From contig VXMB01000001.1 in assembly GCA_009841265.1 (NCBI GenBank), positions 62,001 through 126,000 of the forward strand: 64,000 bases of DNA. The letters are read 5' to 3'. A program made the position numbers and the translations under genes. This document shows, piece by piece, positions 35,735 to 42,531 of the stretch (position 1 is its first letter; every line of letters starts with the position of its first letter). Source of the DNA: Gemmatimonadota bacterium. GTDB taxonomy: Bacteria; JAAXHH01. The notes under the pieces were generated by a model that was not told where the DNA came from, searched no databases, and was given only the letters and a program-made list of their open reading frames with translations.

Positions 35735-37018
35735 ATGTACGCACTGGCCCCGGACCGTATCTGGGACGGCGTTTCCGGCGAGACGCGAAGCGGTGTGGCC
35801 GTCGTGGTGAAGGACGACTTGATCGACGCGGTCCTGCCCGTCTCCGAAATCCCCGCCGTCATGGAGACCGCGGCCCTGCCGGAATGCACGCTCCTGCCGG
35901 GCCTGATGGACGCCCACGTCCACTACAGTTCCGTCATGGGACCGGCTTTCCTGGCCGCCGGGGTGACCACGATCCGCGACGTGGGCAACGACCTGGCCTG
36001 GATCCTGGGCGAGCGCGAGCGCCACGCGATGGACCTTTCCGCCGGTCCCGCCATCCTGTGCTGCGGACACCTGCTCGACGGGCCCAGGGTCTACTGGCCC
36101 CAATTGGGCCGCGCCCACGGCACACCCGGCGAGATCGCCGATTCGGTCCGGCGGCACGTGGAAGCCGGGGTGGACCAGATCAAGCTGTACGCGGGCGTGG
36201 AACCCCCACTGCTGAAGGCGGCGGTCGACGCCGCCCACGCATCGGGCAAATTCGTGGTGGCCCACCTCCAATCAACCACCGCGGATGATGCCGCGCGGCT
36301 CGGACTGGATGAGTTCGAGCATCTGGCCGGGTGCGGCGTGGCCTGGCGAGCGGCTTCCGAGGCGGAAGACGATCTCATGATCGACCTGCTCCTGGAACGG
36401 GACGTGATCATCGACCCGACCCTGGTGGTCTGGGACCGGCTAGGGCGCGTCCTGGACCGGCCCTTCCACCACGACACCCGGAGAGCCTGGGTACACCCTC
36501 GCCACCTGGATATATGGCAGCGGTATCTAGGCCGTTTCGGTCCGCCGGAATACCGGTTGAGATACCAGGGCGCCATGTCGCACCTGAAGCGGTTCCTGCG
36601 CCGGGCCCATCAGCGGGGGGTGACCGTCGCACTGGGCACGGACACGCCCTTCCCCCACCTCGTGCCCGGGATGAGCGTGCATGACGAACTCGTCATGTAC
36701 ACGGACGCCGGCATCCCGGCCGTGGACGCGCTGCGATCGGCCACATCGATAAACGCCCGGGTCCTGGGCATCGACGGCCGGACCGGTTCGATCCGGCCGG
36801 GTCTGCGGGCCGACCTGGTGGCGGTCCGGGGGAACCCCCTCGAAAGGATCGAAGATATCGAAAACGTACAATGCACCGTGCGCGAAGGTAGGCGGTTCGA
36901 GCCGCCCGACCTGATGCGGGTCTTCAAGGCGACCTTCGACCGGGAGCCCGACGGCGCGGTCACACGGGATCTGCTGGACTACGTCGACGGCAAACATGTG
37001 AATCGGCCGGCCTCATGA
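35735..37018 (+). CDS. Amidohydrolase family protein
   Basis: A 427-residue metal-dependent hydrolase of the imidazolonepropionase/prolidase-like amidohydrolase group. The HxH metal site is in DAHVHYSS, a lysine in DQIKLYAG, a His in VVAHLQ, another in EFEHLAG, and the catalytic Asp in ALGTDTPFPH. The C-terminal GSIRPGLRADLVAVRGNPL motif is typical of the family. ATG 35735 is preferred over 35711 because AGGAGGAA precedes it. The substrate (amide, cyclic amide or dipeptide) is unknown. It overlaps the next small gene by four bases. Confidence 0.87.
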   Translation: MYALAPDRIWDGVSGETRSGVAVVVKDDLIDAVLPVSEIPAVMETAALPECTLLPGLMDAHVHYSSVMGPAFLAAGVTTIRDVGNDLAWILGERERHAMDLSAGPAILCCGHLLDGPRVYWPQLGRAHGTPGEIADSVRRHVEAGVDQIKLYAGVEPPLLKAAVDAAHASGKFVVAHLQSTTADDAARLGLDEFEHLAGCGVAWRAASEAEDDLMIDLLLERDVIIDPTLVVWDRLGRVLDRPFHHDTRRAWVHPRHLDIWQRYLGRFGPPEYRLRYQGAMSHLKRFLRRAHQRGVTVALGTDTPFPHLVPGMSVHDELVMYTDAGIPAVDALRSATSINARVLGIDGRTGSIRPGLRADLVAVRGNPLERIEDIENVQCTVREGRRFEPPDLMRVFKATFDREPDGAVTRDLLDYVDGKHVNRPAS

Positions 37019-37218
37019 AACCCATGATCAAGAGTCTTCTTTTCTGCCTGATTGTATCCGCCGCTACCGCGGCTATTCCCGCGGCCGGCGTAAGCACGCT
37101 GCTGTCGATGACCGGGATCATCGAGGACGACCGGGCGCTGATCTGGATTTTCCTGGCCCTCGCCCTACCCATTTTCGTTATTGCCTATGTGCGCGTTACG
37201 AGAAACTCGCGGGGCTAA
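37015..37218 (+). CDS. Small two-helix membrane protein, unknown
   Basis: A 67-residue protein with two hydrophobic segments (about residues 5-28 and 41-59) and a basic C terminus (RVTRNSRG). It overlaps the amidohydrolase stop as ATGA, so it is probably translationally coupled. No family recognised. Confidence 0.55.
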   Translation: MKPMIKSLLFCLIVSAATAAIPAAGVSTLLSMTGIIEDDRALIWIFLALALPIFVIAYVRVTRNSRG

Positions 37219-37264
37219 ACCGGGGCGAACGAGACCGGCCCCACACTCCACGGAGGACGGCTAC

Positions 37265-37804
37265 ATGACTCAAGAGACGCAGACGGCGACGCTGGGCGGT
37301 GGTTGCTTCTGGTGCCTGGAAGCGATCTACCAGCAGGTCAGGGGCGTGACGAGCGTGGTGTCGGGCTATGCCGGCGGCAGCGTAGACAACCCGGATTACA
37401 AGTCCGTATGCACCGGCGCTACGGGCCATGCCGAGGTCGTGCGGATCACCTTCGATCCGGCCGTGATCAGCTACGCGGAACTCCTGCACATCTTCTGGCG
37501 CATACACGACCCGACTACGCTCAACCGCCAGGGCGGGGACGTCGGGACGCAGTACCGTTCGATCATCCTCTACCACGACGAAGAACAGCAGCGCGCGGCC
37601 GAGTATTCGAGGACGGAGGCCGACGCGTCGGACCTGTGGAGCGCGGCGATCGTTACGGAGATCGAACCCCTCGAGGTTTTTTACGAGGCCGAAGCGTACC
37701 ATCACGACTACTATCGCAACAATCCACGGCAACCCTACTGTTTCATGGTCATCGACCCGAAGGTGGACAAGTTCAGAAAATCCTTCCAGCACATGCTGTC
37801 GTGA
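37265..37804 (+). CDS. msrA: Peptide-methionine (S)-S-oxide reductase
   Basis: A 179-residue MsrA that repairs methionine-S-sulfoxide. The catalytic GGGCFWCLEA motif is at the N terminus, followed by GYAGGSVDNPDYKSVCTGATGHAE. The last residues lack a clear pair of recycling cysteines, but an internal Cys lies in QPYCFMVI. ATG 37265 has a GGAGG box eight bases upstream. Confidence 0.94.
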   Translation: MTQETQTATLGGGCFWCLEAIYQQVRGVTSVVSGYAGGSVDNPDYKSVCTGATGHAEVVRITFDPAVISYAELLHIFWRIHDPTTLNRQGGDVGTQYRSIILYHDEEQQRAAEYSRTEADASDLWSAAIVTEIEPLEVFYEAEAYHHDYYRNNPRQPYCFMVIDPKVDKFRKSFQHMLS

Positions 37805-37856
37805 TCCACTGTCGTACGGGCCGCAGCAGGGTCCGCAGCCGAAGGAGCGCAATTCC

Positions 37857-39326
37857 GTGCGCGTGGGCATCCTCTCGCTGATCCACGAATCCAATACGTT
37901 CAGCCACACGCCGACGACCCTCGACCTGTTCCGGCGGGACGGGATCCTGACAGGTGAAGCCGTCGCCGATCATTTCAGGGGTGGATTCCACGAGATCAGC
38001 GGCTTCCTGGAGGGACTGGACGACGCCGGCATCGACGCCGTTCCGCTGTTCTACGCGTCCACCCCGCCGTCCGGCCGGATCACGCGGGACACCTGCAACG
38101 TGCTGATCGAGATGATGTTCGCGCAGCTCGCGGGTGCGGGGCCGCTCGACGGCCTGCTGGTCGCTCCCCACGGCGCCAATGCCGGCGAGGGGGCGGATTA
38201 CCACGACCTGGACGGGTACTGGCTGACCCGGCTGCGGGGGGAGGTCGGGCCGGATCTTCCGATCATCTGCACCATCGACCCCCACGCCAATCTCTCCCGG
38301 CGCATGGTCGAGGCCTGCGACGCCACCATCGCCTACCGCACCAACCCGCACCTGGACCAGAAGCAGCGGGGCCTGGAGGCCGCTACGCTCATGGCCCGGA
38401 CCCTGCGCGGAGAAGTCCGGCCCGTGCAGGCCGCGGCTTTTCCGCCGGTGGCCATCGGCATCGAGCGCCAGGACACGTCCTCTCCGCCCTGCCGGCCTCT
38501 TTATGAGAAAGCGGACGCGTGGCTGGAGAAAACCGGCGTCCTGTCGAACAGCGTCGTCCTCGGGTTTCCGTACGCGGACGTGCCGGAGATGGGTTCGGCC
38601 TTCATTGCCGTGACTGACGGTGACGCCGGTCTGGCCCGGCGTATCGCGGATGAACTCGCCGATTACCTGGCCGCGCACCGGGACGAGTTCGTCGGCGAGT
38701 TCATTTCCATCCCCGAGGCCGTCGATGCCGTCCTGGACGGCGAGGGGCCCGTGTGCCTGCTCGACATGGGTGACAACGTGGGCGGCGGATCGGCCGCAGA
38801 CGGCACGCTCATTGCCCACGAGATCTTGAGCCGCGGGGACGTGAAGACCTTCCTCTGCCTGTTCGATCCCGGATCCGTCGAACGGGCCGTTGCAGCGGGC
38901 GTGGGTGCGAGGCTCACGCTGGTCATGGGCGGCAAGACGGACGACCGGCACGGCCCGCCCATCCGGACCGAGGTGCGGGTGCAGGGGATCCACGAAGGAC
39001 GCTTCACCGAATCGGCTGTTCGCCACGGGGGCAAGACATCGTTCAATATGGGGCAGACCGCTGTCGTGGCCACGGACAACGGACTGACGGTGAGCCTGAC
39101 GTCGCTCCGGACGGTGCCGGTCAGCCTGGGTATGATGACCAGTATCGGCCTGGACCCGGCCGACTTCCACGTGCTCATCGCCAAGGGCGTTCATGCGCCA
39201 ACAGCAGCCTACGCGCCCGTGAGCAAGCGGCTGATCCGGGTGGACACGCCCGGCGCCACGACCGCGGACATGCGGCGATTCGACTTCCGGTACCGGCGTC
39301 GTCCGCTCTATCCGTTCGAGGAATGA
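37857..39326 (+). CDS. M81 family metallopeptidase (MlrC-like)
   Basis: A 489-residue protein matching the M81/MlrC family, named for the microcystin-degradation protein MlrC. Signatures include LSLIHESNTFS at the N terminus, VAPHGANAGEG, and the metal-binding TIDPHANLS. A C-terminal MlrC domain follows from about residue 300 (LLDMGDNVGGGS). GTG 37857 has AAGGAG at good spacing. Genomic copies are common outside microcystin degraders and their natural substrates are unknown. It follows msrA closely and may be co-transcribed with the amidohydrolase group. Confidence 0.87.
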   Translation: MRVGILSLIHESNTFSHTPTTLDLFRRDGILTGEAVADHFRGGFHEISGFLEGLDDAGIDAVPLFYASTPPSGRITRDTCNVLIEMMFAQLAGAGPLDGLLVAPHGANAGEGADYHDLDGYWLTRLRGEVGPDLPIICTIDPHANLSRRMVEACDATIAYRTNPHLDQKQRGLEAATLMARTLRGEVRPVQAAAFPPVAIGIERQDTSSPPCRPLYEKADAWLEKTGVLSNSVVLGFPYADVPEMGSAFIAVTDGDAGLARRIADELADYLAAHRDEFVGEFISIPEAVDAVLDGEGPVCLLDMGDNVGGGSAADGTLIAHEILSRGDVKTFLCLFDPGSVERAVAAGVGARLTLVMGGKTDDRHGPPIRTEVRVQGIHEGRFTESAVRHGGKTSFNMGQTAVVATDNGLTVSLTSLRTVPVSLGMMTSIGLDPADFHVLIAKGVHAPTAAYAPVSKRLIRVDTPGATTADMRRFDFRYRRRPLYPFEE

Positions 39327-39418
39327 TCCCGCGGGGCCTCGCCGAACCGGTCCTCGCCCGGCCGTCGAGGAGGCCGTCGCGCAGCCCACGAGTCGTCCTG
39401 CGAGGCGTCCCGTATGCC

Positions 39419-39447
39419 TTGACAGCAAATGTTCCCGTGTTTATGGT
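39419..39447 (+). promoter_or_regulatory. Promoter ahead of the PhyH gene
   Basis: TTGACA, 17 bases, TATGGT. It would give a leader of about 170 bases that carries the 16-bp repeats before GTG 39625. Confidence 0.6.
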
Positions 39448-39552
39448 CTTGTCGAAATCCGCGGGGTGAACCCTAAGCGGCCGGTGCGCGACCGTTACGC
39501 GGCCGTTGCGGGACCGGTGCGCGACCGGTCGGACCACCGATTTCCGGATCAG

Positions 39553-39615
39553 GCAGCGGTGTACTTTAGCAGCAGCGTACTTTAGCAACGGCGTACTTGA
39601 CAACGGCGTACAAGG
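39553..39615. repeat. 16-bp tandem repeat, four copies, in the leader of the PhyH gene
   Basis: Units at 39553-39568, 39569-39584, 39585-39600 and 39601-39615, starting from GCAGCGGTGTACTTTA and drifting towards CAACGGCGTAC. The last unit runs into the AAGGAG ribosome binding site. Confidence 0.85.
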
Positions 39616-39624
39616 AGAGACCAG

Positions 39625-40374
39625 GTGAAAGATCTCGACGAAAAACTGGATCAACTGGAACGGGACGGTTTCGTGCTCCTCAAGGGTGCCCTGTCCCCGG
39701 AGGAAACCGAGCAGGTGCGGTCCCGCATATTCCACGCCAAGGAGCAGGGATGGGAGGAAGGACTGAACGCGGTCGGGAACATGTGGTTCGACACCCTGCT
39801 GGACCGGGAGCCCGACGTCTTCGCCCCGCTCGTGGGCCATCCGAGCGTGGCGCCGCTGCTCTACGCCATGATGGGCAAGCAGTGCCAGCTCCGCAGTTTC
39901 CGGGCGCACATCAACCCCGGCGCCTACACCCAGGAATGGCACATGGACTTCTATGGTTATTGGAACGAGAAGCGGGAGACGGAAAAACGCAGGCTGGCCG
40001 TGCAGCCCAGCAGCGTGAACACGACCTTCTACTTCCAGGACAACGTCCCCGGCCAGGGCAATCTCCGCTTCGTCAAGAACGGCCATCTCTCCGAGCCGCC
40101 CCACCTCTACCCCCGGATCGACCACGTCGCGTTCGAAGAGTGGTGCTACGCGCAGGAACACGTCGTGCTGCACCCCATGGCCGGCGACGCGGTCGTCTTC
40201 CTCAGCCACATCCCCCACCAGGGCGCCAAGGAAGATGTCGACATGGAACGGTGCAACGTGGTCTGCCACTACCAGACCTGCCCGATGTACGAGGGCGTGT
40301 GGTACGTCTCCAGCCCCCGTCCCTTCAAGGGGTCCTTCCCCTTCCACGAAACGACGCCGGCGGGGATGAATTAA
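39625..40374 (+). CDS. Phytanoyl-CoA dioxygenase (PhyH) family protein
   Basis: A 249-residue Fe(II)/2-oxoglutarate-dependent oxygenase of the PhyH family, which hydroxylates small molecules. The N-terminal LERDGFVLLKGALSPEE segment is typical. The iron ligands HxD lie in EWHMDFYG (about residues 111-116) and a distal His in the SHIPHQG region, with a late Arg expected to bind 2-oxoglutarate. Start GTG 39625 has AGGAGAG upstream. The substrate is unknown. Confidence 0.85.
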   Translation: MKDLDEKLDQLERDGFVLLKGALSPEETEQVRSRIFHAKEQGWEEGLNAVGNMWFDTLLDREPDVFAPLVGHPSVAPLLYAMMGKQCQLRSFRAHINPGAYTQEWHMDFYGYWNEKRETEKRRLAVQPSSVNTTFYFQDNVPGQGNLRFVKNGHLSEPPHLYPRIDHVAFEEWCYAQEHVVLHPMAGDAVVFLSHIPHQGAKEDVDMERCNVVCHYQTCPMYEGVWYVSSPRPFKGSFPFHETTPAGMN

Positions 40375-40429
40375 GTCCATAAAATGCCGATTACCGGTGT
40401 TACAACGGAAGCCGTTCGCCGATTCGAAC

Positions 40430-41173
40430 ATGACCAGGACACCGCATTTATACCGTACCGGCTTGGTTGGCAAAACTGCTTGGTTCATACGCAGATTCGG
40501 CGCGAAAGAAATAGTGATGAAACCCTTGCGCCGGATCCTGGCGCCGATCGTCATACCTCGACTTGAAGAAGCAACCTTCCAGTACCAGGGCCAATCCCTC
40601 CCCCTTACCTATCATCCTAATGGCGCTACCTGGTCCAACGAACGGGCCGTCGAGATCGCGATCGCCCGGGACTATCTAGAACGCTATAAAGGAAAAACTG
40701 TCCTGGAAGTAGGCAACGTCACCTCACATTACTACGACGTGCGGCATGCAATCCTCGACAAGTACGAAAAGGGGACCGGTTCAATTGAGGTGATCAACGA
40801 GGATGTGGTAGAATTCGAAACCGAAAGACGATTTGATCTGGTCATTTCAATTTCGACCATCGAGCACATTGGATTCGACGACGACGGAGACAGCCGCCAG
40901 AAGATTCCACTGGCCATCGCAAAGTGCCGAAGCCTGTTGACGCCCGGCGGGTTGTTCCTAGCCACGGTTCCCCTGGGATATAACCCCGTCCTGGACGAGC
41001 TTGTCGCATCCGATGGGCTGGGCTTCGACCGGGAGACCTTCATCCGCAGGAACGGCCGGCTTGCGTGGGTTCAATGTGAAAAAGTAGACGCGCTTCGCTG
41101 CAACTACGGCAGGCCGTTCCCCTATGCCAATTGCATCATGGTGGCTGAGTTGGATGGATCTTCAACGTGTTGA
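40430..41173 (+). CDS. Putative SAM-dependent methyltransferase
   Basis: A protein of about 247 residues with a Rossmann-like methyltransferase core: VLEVGNVTSHYYDV (motif I, with the usual glycine pattern only partly kept), DLVISISTIEHIGFDDDG (motif IV-like), and LLTPGGLFLATVPLGYNP after it. This arrangement fits glycan- or small-molecule-associated class I methyltransferases. The start is unclear: GTG 40397, ATG 40430 and ATG 40517 are in frame and none has a good ribosome binding site. The region has visibly lower GC than its neighbours. Confidence 0.65.
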   Translation: MTRTPHLYRTGLVGKTAWFIRRFGAKEIVMKPLRRILAPIVIPRLEEATFQYQGQSLPLTYHPNGATWSNERAVEIAIARDYLERYKGKTVLEVGNVTSHYYDVRHAILDKYEKGTGSIEVINEDVVEFETERRFDLVISISTIEHIGFDDDGDSRQKIPLAIAKCRSLLTPGGLFLATVPLGYNPVLDELVASDGLGFDRETFIRRNGRLAWVQCEKVDALRCNYGRPFPYANCIMVAELDGSSTC

Positions 41174-41231
41174 ACGACCATCCGTCGAATCCAGCAACAA
41201 ACTTGCATTTCCAGCTTCGCGACAAAATCCG

Positions 41232-41260
41232 TTGACAGGGCGAATACCGCCCCTTAGAAT
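41232..41260 (+). promoter_or_regulatory. Strong sigma70-type promoter for the HU gene
   Basis: TTGACA, exactly 17 bases, TAGAAT. It is the best consensus promoter in the window, followed by a leader of about 80 bases with a GGAGGAGG box before ATG 41345. Confidence 0.75.
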
Positions 41261-41344
41261 ACGTGCGGCGTTGTTAAGTTGAATTAATGCAAAGGGATAG
41301 CGTCCGTTGCGTACCGGTGTGCCGATTGCCGGGAGGAGGCCTTC

Positions 41345-41641
41345 ATGACCACCACCAAGAAAGAATTGGTGGAACTGATCAGCAAGCGTCTGGGGCTTAA
41401 GAAAGAGCAGGTGTTTCCCGTGGTCGACCAGACGTTCGTGGCCATGCGGGACTCCCTGATCGAGGGAGACCGGATCGAAATCAGGGGATTCGGGGTTTTC
41501 GAGGTCAAGGACACGAAAGCCCGCACTTCCGCGCGCAATCCCCGCACGAGCGATATCGTTTACGTCCCGGCAGGTAAAAAGACCCGTTTCAAACCCGGAA
41601 AACTATTGAAAGAAGCCCTGCGGGTCCCCTTAGATGACTGA
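41345..41641 (+). CDS. HU/IHF family DNA-binding protein
   Basis: A 98-residue nucleoid protein. The N-terminal helices begin TTTKKELVELISKRLGL, the DNA-bending arm has GFGVFEVKDTKARTSARNPRT with the intercalating Pro, and the C-terminal PAGKKTRFKPGKLLKEAL is typical. It bends DNA non-specifically or with modest specificity. A strong promoter and ribosome binding site suggest high expression. The downstream TPR gene overlaps its stop by eight bases. Confidence 0.94.
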   Translation: MTTTKKELVELISKRLGLKKEQVFPVVDQTFVAMRDSLIEGDRIEIRGFGVFEVKDTKARTSARNPRTSDIVYVPAGKKTRFKPGKLLKEALRVPLDD

Positions 41642-42470
41642 AAAAAAGGCGGACCGCAACACTCCCGCCATCCTGTCGACCGTTTGTAAATACGCCCGCC
41701 CATATCTGTTCCGATGTCTGCTGTGCCTGAGTCCGCTCCAGGCCGCACCTCAGGACACGACCGTCGCCGCAGTACCGCCCCAAACTTCCTCCATTACGCT
41801 TGAGAAAGCCGTTGCCCTTTACGAATCGGGCCGGCACGACCAGGCGCGCGAGGCCTTCCTGCTCATGCTGGACGACCGGCCCGAAGACCCAGTGGTCCTG
41901 TACTACCTGGGACGCCTGGATCCGGACCGGGAAGCGGCCGAGCAGTATTTCCTGAAGGTCCTGATGCACGGCCCGGAACACGTCCTCGCGGACGACGCGC
42001 TGCTGGAGGTCGCCCGCATCCAGTTCGCCCTGGAACGACACGACGACGCGGTGAACGCCTGCAATCGGTTCCTGTCGGCCTATCCCGACTCGGAACTGGA
42101 GGATGAAGCGCGCTTCCTGCTGGGGCAGGCGCTCCTTGCCGGAAGGCGGCCGGAACTCTCGCGCATGGTCTTCCAGCAACTGCTTGCTTCCGAGCCCGAT
42201 ACGACGCTCGTGCAGTCGGCGCGTCTCGCCATAGCGGAAAGCTACCGCGCGCAGGAGGATTTCATCGAAGCCGCCCGACAGTACCTCAGGTTCGAGATCG
42301 ACTTTCAAGGTGTGGAAGGCCTGGAGGCGGTTTTGTGGGAGGCGGGGCAATGCCTCGAAGCCGCGGGACGCACCGTCGAGGCCGGTTTCGTGTACCAGCG
42401 GCTGATCAAGCGGTATCCCGACTCACCGGAGGCGAACCGCGCCCGGGTGGAAAGACCCCTGCTCGAGTAA
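41634..42470 (+). CDS. Tetratricopeptide (BamD/YbgF-like) repeat protein
   Basis: A 278-residue helical repeat protein. After a basic N terminus and a short hydrophobic stretch (YLFRCLLCLSPLQAAP) that may be a signal or lipoprotein-like leader, at least four TPR-like units follow (ALYESGRHDQAREAFLLML; DDAVNACNRFLSAYPDSE; EAARQYLRFEID; EAGFVYQRLIKRYPDSPEA). The YPDS-type repeats resemble those of BamD and YbgF. It overlaps HU by eight bases and is presumably translationally coupled to it. Function not assigned. Confidence 0.7.
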   Translation: MTEKKADRNTPAILSTVCKYARPYLFRCLLCLSPLQAAPQDTTVAAVPPQTSSITLEKAVALYESGRHDQAREAFLLMLDDRPEDPVVLYYLGRLDPDREAAEQYFLKVLMHGPEHVLADDALLEVARIQFALERHDDAVNACNRFLSAYPDSELEDEARFLLGQALLAGRRPELSRMVFQQLLASEPDTTLVQSARLAIAESYRAQEDFIEAARQYLRFEIDFQGVEGLEAVLWEAGQCLEAAGRTVEAGFVYQRLIKRYPDSPEANRARVERPLLE

Positions 42471-42531
42471 CGTCGTGCCCGGCGCTACGGCGCGGGGATT
42501 ACCGATGCCAGAGCAGCGGCACGCCCGTGCC

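Noticed and set aside
35540..36271. N-terminal extension of the OadG-like gene
   Set aside because: The stretch is antisense to the amidohydrolase and shows no membrane or family sequence; ATG 35539 has its own AAGGG box.
39553..39615. CRISPR-like array
   Set aside because: The units are directly adjacent with no spacers, and unit length and divergence do not fit a CRISPR array. The same applies to the other tandem repeats here.
42471..42531. Rho-independent terminator between the TPR and M1 genes
   Set aside because: Short GC-rich inverted repeats are present, but no U-run follows them on either strand.
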